NCBI GenBank assembly: GCA_963771435.1
Contig: CAVYTF010000009.1
Coordinates: 310,001 to 374,000, forward strand
Direction: 5' to 3'
DNA length: 64,000 nt
DNA from: CAVYTF01 sp963771435
GTDB lineage: Bacteria > Bacteroidota > Bacteroidia > Chitinophagales > Chitinophagaceae
The notes below the pieces were generated by a model. The model made no database searches and had not been told where the DNA came from. It worked only from the letters and a program-made list of their open reading frames with translations. Shown here in pieces: positions 1-9,649 of the stretch (position 1 is its first letter; every line of letters begins with the position of its first letter). A program made the translations under genes and the position numbers.

Positions 1-2185
1 CAAAGCTGATGGTGAACATGTTTTGGCCGGGGTGGAGCGTGATGGTTTTGGCATAGCTGATGGGTGCTGAAAGAATATTGCTGTCCCGCTTCCAGTTAAC
101 GGGCCTGTTGGAAATAGAAAGCGCTGTAAAAACAACGGGTACCGGATCCTGTTTTTGTAGAACTGTTGCCGGATCAAAAACGGTAAATCCCTCTACCCCG
201 CCAAACAGCAGTTCGCCGTTCTTTAATTTCATAAACTGGAAGTGATTGAATTCATCGCCGGACAAACCATCTTCCTGCGAAAAATTCCGGAAAGCATCTT
301 TCAGCCCCACACCCTTCCTCTCTCCAATAGAGAGGGGGTTAAAACAACTTAACCCTTTGTTGGTGCTCAGCCATAAATTACCCGCTTTATCAGGCAGTAT
401 GCCATATACTACATTATTGGGTAAGCCGTCTGCTATAGTGTAGTGTTTTATACATTTACCGGTAAGCATATCAAATTTATCAAAGCCGTTACCGTTGGTA
501 CCCAGCCATATATAGCGTTCCGGCTCTGCAGGGTCAACGCAAAGCGTGTAAAGCCAATCGGTACTAATACTAGTGCTATCCCCGTTCCTGTGCAGCCAGT
601 GTTTCCATTTGTTATTGGCAAAATCAAAGCTGTATAAACCATGAACAGTAGCAAGCCAAAATACCTGATGCGCATCCTGCCACCATTGCATTATATAGCT
701 ATTACCCCACCATTTGTCATCGGACGGGAGTTGCCAGGATGCTAAGGGTTTTCCTGTTTGTTTACTTATTTGATAAATCATTAACCGTTTGGCTTTATCG
801 CTGGCAGATATCCAAAGCCTGTCCTGCGGATCATTATAAATGGATGATTGCAAAGTGAAATTATCAGGCAGCCCTGGCCACCGGGAAATTATTTTAGTTG
901 CGGGATCAAAGCTGATAAGCCTGTTCTCATCCGTTGTTCTTAAATTGCCATACATCCAAAAAATACCGCGTTTGTCCTGTGTTATTTGATCATAATCAAA
1001 AGCATAAAATTCTCTTATTCTGCGTGGTAAGGTATCATAACCAGCATTAAGCTTTGTAAAATAAATATCAGTAGCCGTTTGATAGCTGCTATAACTGGTA
1101 AAATGCTGCTTAAGCAAGTCAGACCTCAGGGCTCCCCAGCCACTGCTGCCAAACCAACTGATGCCACCTGCATCCCTGAAAGGGGCACTATAGTTAAAAC
1201 ACATGTTTGGAATTTGCTGTTGCATGTCCCATTTGGAGACCGTTTTTGAGTAATAATTAAAAACAAACAAATCTTTGTCATTATTAAAAAGAAAAATGCT
1301 ATCACTAAAACAGTTCAGGGTCTTTGGGTGGGTTTTAATAGATGCGGGGAATTTTATTGTTGAAACAATTTTACTTTCCTGTTCATCAAATTCTGATAAA
1401 TTATTATTGCTGAAAATGAGAAGGCGCCCCGGTGAATGGATAACAGGCGCCATTGCAACATTGGCGGCTGATACAGCATTTAAACCCATTGTATGAAAAC
1501 TATATCCCTTTACCTGCCAGCTTTTAAAATTATTAACGGGTAAGTAATGCAAGACCGTATCGCTTAAAACTGCCCAAAAAGAACAATCGGGCATCCATGT
1601 TTTTATAACCGGATCTGAAGGCGTTACTTTATAAGCTTTGTTTTTTTGTACAGCATCGTAACTGAACAGTAGTTGTATATTTTCGTTGATATGCGCCGTA
1701 TCATTTAGCAGGTTCACAGGCTTTACAGCATATATCAAAATATCGTTGAACGTGTTCATTAGCAATTTATCGCCACAAACCAGTAAGCTGATCCTGCTGA
1801 GTTCTGTTTTTACCGGAGTGGGATAAAAACGCTCTGTTTTTTTATCAAACAAATACAAGCCTTTGTGGCTGGTTGCCACCCAAAAATTGCCATACTGATC
1901 TTCTGCCAGCTCTGAAACAGAATTTTCGGGTAAGGAATATTTATCGTCAGGATCATTGCGATAAACAGTAATGCTGTACCCATCGTATTTGTTTAGCCCA
2001 TCACCGGTGCCAAACCACATATAACCCTCTTTATCCTGTATGATGCTCATAACAAGCCCCTGGCTTAATCCTTCTTTTACACCAAATCTTTCATTGGGAG
2101 GATAAATGGTTTTAATGCTATCCTGTGCATGCAGGTTTGTGGCACACAGCATCACAAGGGCTATGGGAAGCAGTTTACAGTTCAT
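1..2185 (-). CDS. Reg_prop beta-propeller sensor protein, N-terminal part (runs off left edge)
   Basis: The minus-strand frame is open from an ATG at 2185 to the window edge, about 728 codons, so no stop is seen. It begins with a signal peptide (MNCKLLPIALVMLC then AHA-Q) and continues with Reg_prop-type propeller blades: residues such as GLSQGLVMSIIQDKEGYMWF, then GLNKYDG, later IWLGTNGNGFDKF, GNLWLSTNKGLSCF and DGLSGDEFN. The last visible residues (TITLHPGQNMFTISF) look like the start of a Y_Y_Y domain. In Bacteroidota this architecture is the periplasmic sensor of hybrid two-component systems or of LuxR/HTH-type one-component regulators; the cytoplasmic output part lies outside the window, so which one cannot be said. 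The first blades have the usual motif order, so the N-terminus looks intact. Confidence 0.85.
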   Translation of the reverse strand, partial: MNCKLLPIALVMLCATNLHAQDSIKTIYPPNERFGVKEGLSQGLVMSIIQDKEGYMWFGTGDGLNKYDGYSITVYRNDPDDKYSLPENSVSELAEDQYGNFWVATSHKGLYLFDKKTERFYPTPVKTELSRISLLVCGDKLLMNTFNDILIYAVKPVNLLNDTAHINENIQLLFSYDAVQKNKAYKVTPSDPVIKTWMPDCSFWAVLSDTVLHYLPVNNFKSWQVKGYSFHTMGLNAVSAANVAMAPVIHSPGRLLIFSNNNLSEFDEQESKIVSTIKFPASIKTHPKTLNCFSDSIFLFNNDKDLFVFNYYSKTVSKWDMQQQIPNMCFNYSAPFRDAGGISWFGSSGWGALRSDLLKQHFTSYSSYQTATDIYFTKLNAGYDTLPRRIREFYAFDYDQITQDKRGIFWMYGNLRTTDENRLISFDPATKIISRWPGLPDNFTLQSSIYNDPQDRLWISASDKAKRLMIYQISKQTGKPLASWQLPSDDKWWGNSYIMQWWQDAHQVFWLATVHGLYSFDFANNKWKHWLHRNGDSTSISTDWLYTLCVDPAEPERYIWLGTNGNGFDKFDMLTGKCIKHYTIADGLPNNVVYGILPDKAGNLWLSTNKGLSCFNPLSIGERKGVGLKDAFRNFSQEDGLSGDEFNHFQFMKLKNGELLFGGVEGFTVFDPATVLQKQDPVPVVFTALSISNRPVNWKRDSNILSAPISYAKTITLHPGQNMFTISF

Positions 2186-2500
2186 CAGGGTGAAACAAAT
2201 ATAAGTAATGATAAACAGCTTTATGTTGGTTATTAAATAGCATAGAAATAAAAAAACGTGACCAGCCACAGAATAAATCATCAATTCTCATGAGCGGTTT
2301 ACATTTTAGAGCATATTCATGACACAAAATCATGAGTATTCACGATTGCCCGCCATGCATGGAAGTTTGAATTTTGATGCAGGAATTTTAGAAACGTATT
2401 CCTTTAAAAACTTTCATTAATAAAACAAAAAATAAGGAGGTAAGCTGGAAAATCCTTTTAAAAAAAAGAGTAGGCATTAACTAAATAAATAACTCAAAAA
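2186..2500. other. Intergenic region between divergent genes, no gene seen
   Basis: This AT-rich spacer separates the minus-strand sensor gene from the plus-strand surface protein gene, so it should hold promoters for both. The word CATGA occurs three times between 2289 and 2335, but spacing is irregular and I do not call an operator. No ORF or RNA gene is supported. Confidence 0.5.
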
Positions 2501-4690
2501 ATGAGAAAAATCCTTTTTTCCGCAGCCTTGCTGTTAATAACAATGCAGGCTGTACATGCACAAAACTGGAGCCTTGCAGGGAATGCAGCCGTTAGCGGTA
2601 ATGTGTTGGGCACTACCAACTCATTCCCATTAAACTTTGTTCTTGGCGGCAAGAAGGGAGGTATTGTAGAGGGTACTTATACCGGCAGCCATTATAATAC
2701 GGGCATCGGGTACCTGAGCCTGCAAAGCGCTTCAGGCAGTAATCCTCCGATCGAAAATACCGCACTTGGGTATGCTGCATTAGGAGGGGCCCAACTTACG
2801 GGATCGTTCAACGTTGCGAACGGAGCTACAACGCTACAATACAACACAACGGGACAATATAATACCGGGATCGGGCGACAGACGCTTAATTATAATACTA
2901 CGGGTAGTTATAACCTTGCAAATGGCGGCCAGTCGCTTTATACGAATGTGACAGGCAGCAACAATACTGCTGTTGGGTACGGTTCATTGTTTAACAGTAC
3001 TGTGAGTAATCTTACGGCTGTTGGTTATCAATCAATGTATTCAAATACAACGGGTGCCGCTAATGTAGCTACTGGTTATCAATCAATGTATTCAAATACA
3101 ACGGGTGCCGGTAATGTAGCTAATGGTTTCCAGTCAATGTATTCAAATACAACGGGTGCCGGTAATGTAGCTACAGGTTCCCAGTCTCTTTTTGCTAACA
3201 CTACGGGGTATGCAAACACTGCGAGTGGCTTTGAGGCACTCGGTACTAATAGTACAGGAAGTTCCAACACGGCAAACGGCTCCGGTGCTCTCTTGTTAAA
3301 CACTGTGGGGGAAGGCAATACAGGCGTTGGCGTTAATGCACTTTATTCTAACACTACGGGACTCGCTAACACAGCCTTAGGTTTTGAAGCTCTTTATGCT
3401 AATACTACAGTTGGATACCTTACTGCTGTAGGATACCAAACGCTATATAGCAATACAACGGGCGCTTATAATGCAGCTATTGGGTATCTTGCCCTTTATT
3501 CTAACACTACGGGAAGTGAAAATACAGCAAATGGGTATGAAGCTCTTTATGCCAACACTACAGGAAGCTACAATACTGCATTTGGTACATGGTCCAACGA
3601 CTACAATACAACAGGCAGCAATAATACTGCATATGGTTACACTTCACTAAATACCAATGTTACCGGTAGCAACCTGACTGCTGTAGGTAGCAATGCCCAG
3701 GTAAATGCCGATGGCTTTAATGATGCAAGCGCTTTTGGCTATAACGCCACTACGACGGCAAGCTACCAGACAGTAATTGGGGATGCAAGCCAGACCAGCA
3801 TTGGCGGGTATGCGAACTGGACGAATATAAGCGATGGCAGGGTGAAGAAAAATATTAAACAAAATGTGCCCGGGTTGGCCTTTATCAACCAACTGCAGCC
3901 TATTACGTATAATCTTGACCTTGATGCTATTGACCAAATAACACAGCCGCCCGTGCATAAAGATGCTAAAGGCAATGTAATACAGCCTACACAGCAGGAA
4001 CTGGCAGGACGGAGCGCGAAAGAAAATATTGTTTATACAGGGTTTATAGCGCAGGATGTGGAAAAAGCGGCTAAAGGGCTGAATTATAATTTTAGCGGCG
4101 TGGATGCTTCTAAAAACAGCAAGAACCTGTATGGATTGAGGTATGCTGAGTTTGTGGTGCCGCTGGTTAAGGCGGTGCAGGAATTGAGTGCTGCAAACAC
4201 TGATAAACAGCAGCAGGTTGATTCGTTAAAAAATATGGTACAGCTTATACAACCATTGCAGGTACAAAATACTCAATTGCAGTCTGATGTTTCCACATTA
4301 CAGCAACAAATGACTGATTTAAAAAGCACCATTGCGCAGATGCAGTCAGCTATGAGCCAATGCTGCAATAGCTTTTCATCAAACATGCAATCGGCAGAAA
4401 GCAGCCAGCAGGTGACAACTATTACAGATATGCCAAAGCTTGACCAGAATGTGCCTAACCCTTTTAACGGCAGCTCTTATATTAGCTATTATATTCCGCA
4501 GGGTTTTCACAGTGCGCAGTTGATGGTTGTAGATATTTCAGGAAATGTGATGAAGACTTATGGGTTAGCTAACAGTGGTTATGGGAAGCAGGTTATAAGT
4601 GGCAGCGAAATGGCAGCGGGCATGTACCAGTATAGTTTATTAATTGATGGAAAGCTGATAGATACGAAGAAGATGATGCTGACGAAGTAG
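2501..4690 (+). CDS. Secreted head-repeat protein with S74 chaperone domain and type IX sorting tail
   Basis: 729 residues. Residues 1-20 are a signal peptide ending AVHA-Q. Residues about 60-430 are degenerate repeats built on NTTGxxNxAxGxxSLY; a 17-residue (51-bp) unit is nearly identical at DNA level around 3030-3180. This pattern resembles the left-handed head of trimeric YadA-like adhesins and phage tail fibres. At S444 the motif S-D-G-R-V-K-K-N-I starts a peptidase S74 (endosialidase-type intramolecular chaperone) domain, which in known members cleaves itself just before this serine. A coiled-coil stretch follows (about 560-625), then a type IX C-terminal sorting domain from about 645 (LDQNVPNPFN) to the end. 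Function as a surface or secreted fibre is inferred. It is followed by a strong hairpin and appears monocistronic. Confidence 0.85.
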   Translation: MRKILFSAALLLITMQAVHAQNWSLAGNAAVSGNVLGTTNSFPLNFVLGGKKGGIVEGTYTGSHYNTGIGYLSLQSASGSNPPIENTALGYAALGGAQLTGSFNVANGATTLQYNTTGQYNTGIGRQTLNYNTTGSYNLANGGQSLYTNVTGSNNTAVGYGSLFNSTVSNLTAVGYQSMYSNTTGAANVATGYQSMYSNTTGAGNVANGFQSMYSNTTGAGNVATGSQSLFANTTGYANTASGFEALGTNSTGSSNTANGSGALLLNTVGEGNTGVGVNALYSNTTGLANTALGFEALYANTTVGYLTAVGYQTLYSNTTGAYNAAIGYLALYSNTTGSENTANGYEALYANTTGSYNTAFGTWSNDYNTTGSNNTAYGYTSLNTNVTGSNLTAVGSNAQVNADGFNDASAFGYNATTTASYQTVIGDASQTSIGGYANWTNISDGRVKKNIKQNVPGLAFINQLQPITYNLDLDAIDQITQPPVHKDAKGNVIQPTQQELAGRSAKENIVYTGFIAQDVEKAAKGLNYNFSGVDASKNSKNLYGLRYAEFVVPLVKAVQELSAANTDKQQQVDSLKNMVQLIQPLQVQNTQLQSDVSTLQQQMTDLKSTIAQMQSAMSQCCNSFSSNMQSAESSQQVTTITDMPKLDQNVPNPFNGSSYISYYIPQGFHSAQLMVVDISGNVMKTYGLANSGYGKQVISGSEMAAGMYQYSLLIDGKLIDTKKMMLTK
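3030..3180 (+). repeat. 51-bp in-frame tandem repeats within the head-repeat gene
   Basis: Three successive 51-bp units starting near TCAATGTATTCAAATACAAC are almost identical, while flanking units encode the same 17-residue pattern with more divergent DNA. This points to recent unit duplication or slippage inside an older repeat array. Confidence 0.75.
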
Positions 4691-4726
4691 GGATGAAGTA
4701 AAAAAGTAAATAAGTAAGAAGTAAAA

Positions 4727-4760
4727 ATGAAGGCCATTCTGAAAGGGATGGCCTTCATTT
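4727..4760 (+). terminator. Hairpin downstream of the head-repeat gene
   Basis: A perfect 11-bp stem (ATGAAGGCCAT / ATGGCCTTCAT) with a 10-nt loop lies 37 bp past the stop codon. It is flanked by an A-run on the left and TTT on the right, consistent with a factor-independent terminator, though the T-run is short. Confidence 0.65.
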
Positions 4761-4883
4761 ATGATGGTGATGAATGTTATGAAGGAAGAGGTAGCATTTT
4801 AGGTGCGGCATGGCTGTGATGGCTTTAAGTGGGGGTTGGGATGGATCTAAAATGGCTTTGGGTGAGCTTTGAGTGGGAGTAGG

Positions 4884-4940
4884 GTCTCTATATTGTCTCT
4901 ATAAGGTCTCTATAAGGTCTCTATAAAGTCTCTATAAGGT
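4884..4940. repeat. 11-bp tandem repeat array (five units)
   Basis: The unit GTCTCTATAAG is repeated head to tail at 4884, 4895, 4906, 4917 and 4928, with changes only in the last bases of units 1 and 4. It sits in the 570-bp gap between the head-repeat gene and the SRPBCC gene. The rest of the gap holds no gene I can support: a 75-codon ORF at 4944-5171 has no recognisable features. Confidence 0.9.
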
Positions 4941-5262
4941 GGTTTGAATTCGAAAAATAAGTTGGTTTTTTTAGTAAATAACAATCCCAGGAGGATCAAA
5001 GTGGAAGGTACATTTAATTTTTTGTACTGCAAAAAAGTAGTTTGCAGTTTTTGTTACGGAGGCTTATTAATACGTAAATTTGTTGGTGTTCTTCAAAATA
5101 ATAAAGATACTTGCAGCAAGGTTAAAATAAAGTGGTGTAAGACAGGAAGTGAATATGTCCATAAGCTATAATATAAGGCCCCAAAAGTGTCAAGCAGACC
5201 ATAAAGGATGCTATGATGGATATTTACACCAGTGAGAGGCGATAAATGTATAATTTGAAGAA

Positions 5263-5772
5263 ATGCCCCTCATTCATTTGCAAACAGAAATTAACTCTAC
5301 TATTGAAATTTGTTTTGATCTATCAAGAAGTATTGACCTGCATAAGGTCTCTACTGCCAAGACCAAAGAAAGAGCTATTGACGGGATTACTAAAGGGGTG
5401 ATCAACTATAACGAGTTTGTGACGTGGGAGGCAACCCATTTTGGAGTTAGACAAAAGCTAACAACGAAAATTACGGCTTACGACCGGCCATTTTATTTTT
5501 GCGATGAACAAATAAAAGGCGTGTTTAAGAAAATGAAGCATGAACATTTTTTTGCCGTAACTAAAGGCATAGTTATAATGACTGACAAGTTCTTTTTTGA
5601 GTCTCCGCTGGGTGTTTTAGGCCGTGTTTTTAATGCTTTTATTTTGACAGGGTACTTGAAGAAGTTTTTAATTGAGCGAAATAAAATAATAAAAAGGTTT
5701 GCTGAAAGTGGCAAATGGAAAGAGATACCTGATCAATTTTCGCATGGTTGTTCTTCTTTGACGGCTATATGA
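5263..5772 (+). CDS. SRPBCC (START-like) ligand-binding domain protein
   Basis: 169 residues, no signal peptide. The start (MPLIHLQTEI), the early segment FDLSRSIDLHK, the central G-x-(I/V)-NYNEFVTWEATHFG and the late MTDKFFFESPLGVLGRVFNAF match the common SRPBCC cell-division-inhibitor-like/cyclase-dehydrase-like proteins of about 150-165 residues, which form a hydrophobic-pocket helix-grip fold. The ligand is not predictable. The gene stands alone with about 300 bp of spacer on its 3' side. Confidence 0.75.
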   Translation: MPLIHLQTEINSTIEICFDLSRSIDLHKVSTAKTKERAIDGITKGVINYNEFVTWEATHFGVRQKLTTKITAYDRPFYFCDEQIKGVFKKMKHEHFFAVTKGIVIMTDKFFFESPLGVLGRVFNAFILTGYLKKFLIERNKIIKRFAESGKWKEIPDQFSHGCSSLTAI

Positions 5773-6068
5773 GCTTCATTCCTAATGCTTATTTTTATTA
5801 GGCCGGGAATGACAGTAGGGGGAAAGTCCGGGTGGAATGAGGATCATTAACCCTTTGATGGGAGTTTGAGTAATCGCAAATCCTGAATGGCAAAACTATG
5901 GGGATCATCATCTTTTTGACTGGTGAGATACCAGCCAATAGAGGAAGTATTTTGCCTATACCGGGCAAATAAAAAATAACCAGTTTAAGGGGTTACTCAA
6001 TATTAAGCCCTGCGATGAAGGTTTTTTAATGAAAACAAAATTAATATTGCATCCTAACATCATATTGT
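5773..6068. other. Spacer, no gene seen
   Basis: The 296 bp between the SRPBCC gene and the TraB/GumN gene hold no supported ORF. Just past the SRPBCC stop there is an imperfect hairpin (TTCATTCCTAAT ... ATTAGGCCGGGAATGA, near 5774-5812) without a clear T-run. Confidence 0.4.
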
Positions 6069-9000
6069 ATGAACCTTCGCCAACTGCTTTTTGTTATTGC
6101 TGCTGTGTTTTTTATTCAACAATGTTGGGGGCAGGCGCCTACTGAAAAAACATTGTTGTGGCGGATATCGGGACACGGGCTACAGCAGCCGAGCTATCTT
6201 TTTGGCACCATTCACATGAATGACAAGCGCCTGTTCAGGTTTGATGATTCTGTTTATAAGGCTATTGAAAAGACCGACGGGCTTGCTATTGAGGTTGACC
6301 CTAATGAAATAGCTGCTGCTATGGTGAATAAACTAATAGACAGCGAGGAGAACGGGAAGAAAATAAAAGAGATACTGAACAAAAAAGATTTTAATAAATA
6401 CAGCGCAGCCTTGTCAAAGAAATTACATAAGCCCGCCGATGATATTACTACTGCTGATATTGCAAAAGAAAAAGATAAATGGGTAGGGGACAACCTTCAA
6501 AAAGGGGAGATGCCTACGTTTGTGGATGGCTATTTATACAGCCTTGCGAGAAAACAGGGCAAATGGGTTGGGGGAGTTGAGGATGTGGCAGACCAGACAA
6601 CCCTTATGGAAGACATTGTTGATAAATCGGACATCCAGGCAATGGCATCTGATGACAATGGAGAAGGGAGCGCTGGTAATGACCCTGACGATATAATAAA
6701 CCTTTATATTTCACAGAATATTGAAAAGATGAGCGACCCGGGGGCATCTGACCCTGCCCAACAGGACGCACTGATAACAAAAAGAAATATAAAAATGGCG
6801 AGGCGGATGGACAGCCTTTCTGCCATAAGAACCATGTTTTTTGCCGTAGGCTCTGCTCACCTGGGCGGAGAAGCGGGGGTTATAAGCCTGCTGCGCCAAC
6901 GGGGGTTTACCGTGGAGCCGGTTTTCTCGAAAACAAAAACATATTCTACAGACTACCATTTTACAGAAGTGCCGCAGAAGTGGGTGACAGTTGTGGACAG
7001 CAGCCATTTCTATACTGTTGAAATGCCCGGCAATCCATCAGATATAAAAATGTATGGATTAATAGACATGAATTTTCTTTTTGACATTACTAATTATTCT
7101 GCTTATGCTACGATGGCTGTTTTAAGCCCCGGTGGTTACAGTAACCAGGACAGTATATTTATGGGCATGACCAACCGAATGTTTAAATCTACTGACAAGC
7201 ATTCTTATAAAGCAATTGAAAAAAATGGTGTTGAAGGAAGAGAATATACCAATACAAATGAAGAAGGGAATGTGCGTGTGCAACTGTTCCTTAAAAATAA
7301 TATTGTTTACCTGGCGATGCTGTATGCTTTAAAAAAGGAAGAACTTTATAAGCCTGCTGCCGATAAATATTTTGCTTCTCTATCCATTAAAGACCTTCCG
7401 GCGGAAGGGTATCGTGGTAAGTTCAGTAATGCTGCGCTTGCACTGTCTTTTGATGCGCCGGTAGCAATGGAAGAGAATAGACAAATGGAAGAAAAAATGA
7501 ACCCCGACTCAACGACCAAATCATACGCTTTTACGGGGATAGATGTAAGAACGGGCAGCTATATTTTGCTTACGGTTACCTCAACACAAAAAGGCTATTC
7601 TTTTACGAATGACAGCCTTGTGATCGCTAATGTTTATACTAACCTGAACCAAAGCTTAGTGAACGCGCAGATGGAAAAAACAACTATACAGGGATATAGT
7701 GCCGCATATCTTGAAGGAAAAAGTGGGGAAGACAGCCATTTGCGCATGAAGGTTCTTGCTGTTTCGCGCGGGAACAACACTATTTGTTTAGATTATGTTG
7801 GTGATTCAGCGAACTTACATTCAGAAGCAGTAGACAGTATGTATAACAGTTTCCGGCTTATGCCTTATCCACAAAGCAAGTGGAGCAACCAAACAGCCCC
7901 TGACCATTCTTTTTCGATATGGTCACCTTCTGCCATTACGGTTTACGAGGCGAAAGAAGGTGAATTTGATCATAAGCAGCAATTTATGTTTTTTGATGCT
8001 GCCTCTTCCACTACGATGTTTGTGGACAGAGATACGCTTAGCAAATACACCTGGGTGGATAATGACAGTGCATTCTGGGAAAAGCGAAGGGAAGAGTATA
8101 CCAGCGAAGACAGTGTTCTTGCTGAAAAGCGTACTAAAAATGGGAATTATAAGGGAGACGAATTTCTTTACCGATACAGGAATGCAAAGACAGTGAAACG
8201 GGTGCGCTTTGTGATCGACGGCAATTTATTGTACTATGTTTATATTGTGGGAGATTCTGCAGTGGTGAACGGCGATGACGCCGACAAAATGTTCAATAGT
8301 TTTTTACCGACCTCACAAGCGCCTGCTTTTGACCTATATAGCCATAAAACAGCTTTGATATTACATGACCTAGCCTCTGAACAGGATCCTGCCACAAGAG
8401 ATAAGGCTCTCTCTGCCCTTAAAGAGGCCAAGTTTACAGCAGAAGATGTTCCATTACTTCAAGATGCTGTATTTAAGAAATATACTTCGGTTTATCAAGA
8501 CAGCGTGACAGACATGGTGAACCAACGCATTGCGGACAAACTGAATGATGTGAACGACAAGGCTACGCTGGCTTATATGGTGGCCCAATACCCAAGTTTA
8601 AAGGGAGATAAAGAGTATTTAAAAAATACGGCGCTGGATTATGTTTCCTACCTGAAAACAAAGGAGGGTTTTACTGCGCTGTCTGATATGCTGCTTAATT
8701 ACCCCGCGCATTATTTATTTGACGATAATAATATTACTACTGACCTAAAAGATACGCTGGCATTGACTTACAGTACTCTTTACCCGCAAGTGCTGCAATT
8801 GGGGGCAGACAGCATTGCAGGGCAAATGGTGGCGAATGTGACACATGAACTTGTGGACTCAGGGTTTTTGAAAATAACAGATATACAAAATAGCGAGGCT
8901 GCGTTTATTGCGCTGTCGACTAAATTGCTGCCTGCTTTAATTGAAGAAGATGATCCAGGTTATATTTATAACATGCATCCACTGTTGCGGTTGCTGGGAA

Positions 9001-9548
9001 GTTACAATACCCCGGAAGCGCTAAAAGCAGTGAGAAATTATCTTGCTGTGAAATATTTATACCTGCGCAAGACTGCTATTTTGGTGTTGGCGGATAAAAA
9101 CCAACCAATAGATACGGCATCGCTTAACAGTGTGGCGGCAAGCCCGTCTACAGCGTTGGGGTTGTACCATGGCCTGAAAGAAATTGATAAAGAAGCGTTG
9201 TTCCCCAAAAAATACCGGACGCAAAGCAATTTTGCTGCTTCGGAAATATATACTGCGAATGATGACGATGACCCGGTGGCAGTGGAAAGCGTAGGTTCTA
9301 AAATTGCCGAATGCAAGGGGAAAAAATATAAGTTTTACCTGTTTAAGGTTAGCTATGTAAATGATGCGGATACTACTTCTTATTTGGGTGTAGCAGGAGG
9401 ATATGATATTGGAGGTAAACTTATGGAACCAGGTGATGATGAGGATTTTACCAGGGTGTATACGAAAGAGCAGTATGACGCTACGGCAGTAGAAGAGCAA
9501 TTTGATGCATTTATACAGGAGGTGAATGAAGAAGAGCAGAATCAATAG
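6069..9548 (+). CDS. Large exported TraB/GumN-family protein
   Basis: 1159 residues, with a signal peptide (residues 1-21, ending CWG-Q). The N-terminal about 290 residues carry the TraB/PrgY/GumN hallmarks: SYLFGTIHMND with the GTIH motif, an EVDPNE segment and the closing FFAVGSAHLGGEAGVISLLR with the G-x-x-H motif, which in the family make a putative metalloprotease-like core. The remaining about 870 residues are not typical of the family, whose members are usually about 300 residues. They look like two copies of a periplasmic beta domain (about 300-610 and 620-770) and then a helical, HEAT-like region to an acidic C-terminus. Function of the tail is unknown. The gene ends about 100 bp before the WYL regulator and may be independent of it. 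Confidence 0.8.
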   Translation: MNLRQLLFVIAAVFFIQQCWGQAPTEKTLLWRISGHGLQQPSYLFGTIHMNDKRLFRFDDSVYKAIEKTDGLAIEVDPNEIAAAMVNKLIDSEENGKKIKEILNKKDFNKYSAALSKKLHKPADDITTADIAKEKDKWVGDNLQKGEMPTFVDGYLYSLARKQGKWVGGVEDVADQTTLMEDIVDKSDIQAMASDDNGEGSAGNDPDDIINLYISQNIEKMSDPGASDPAQQDALITKRNIKMARRMDSLSAIRTMFFAVGSAHLGGEAGVISLLRQRGFTVEPVFSKTKTYSTDYHFTEVPQKWVTVVDSSHFYTVEMPGNPSDIKMYGLIDMNFLFDITNYSAYATMAVLSPGGYSNQDSIFMGMTNRMFKSTDKHSYKAIEKNGVEGREYTNTNEEGNVRVQLFLKNNIVYLAMLYALKKEELYKPAADKYFASLSIKDLPAEGYRGKFSNAALALSFDAPVAMEENRQMEEKMNPDSTTKSYAFTGIDVRTGSYILLTVTSTQKGYSFTNDSLVIANVYTNLNQSLVNAQMEKTTIQGYSAAYLEGKSGEDSHLRMKVLAVSRGNNTICLDYVGDSANLHSEAVDSMYNSFRLMPYPQSKWSNQTAPDHSFSIWSPSAITVYEAKEGEFDHKQQFMFFDAASSTTMFVDRDTLSKYTWVDNDSAFWEKRREEYTSEDSVLAEKRTKNGNYKGDEFLYRYRNAKTVKRVRFVIDGNLLYYVYIVGDSAVVNGDDADKMFNSFLPTSQAPAFDLYSHKTALILHDLASEQDPATRDKALSALKEAKFTAEDVPLLQDAVFKKYTSVYQDSVTDMVNQRIADKLNDVNDKATLAYMVAQYPSLKGDKEYLKNTALDYVSYLKTKEGFTALSDMLLNYPAHYLFDDNNITTDLKDTLALTYSTLYPQVLQLGADSIAGQMVANVTHELVDSGFLKITDIQNSEAAFIALSTKLLPALIEEDDPGYIYNMHPLLRLLGSYNTPEALKAVRNYLAVKYLYLRKTAILVLADKNQPIDTASLNSVAASPSTALGLYHGLKEIDKEALFPKKYRTQSNFAASEIYTANDDDDPVAVESVGSKIAECKGKKYKFYLFKVSYVNDADTTSYLGVAGGYDIGGKLMEPGDDEDFTRVYTKEQYDATAVEEQFDAFIQEVNEEEQNQ

Positions 9549-9649
9549 TAATATTCCCAATCAACGCAGGGGTCTCGGGGCATGAATTTGTTCTGTAATG
9601 AAGACCCTTACCTGGTTGGCATAGCCCGAAGCGAATATTGATATGACCA

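Noticed and set aside
448..675. 75-codon minus-strand ORF inside the sensor gene
   Set aside because: It is in another frame of the Reg_prop sensor, whose own frame shows continuous family motifs.
4944..5171. 75-codon ORF after the 11-bp array
   Set aside because: No ribosome-binding context, family resemblance or conserved pattern; likely chance.
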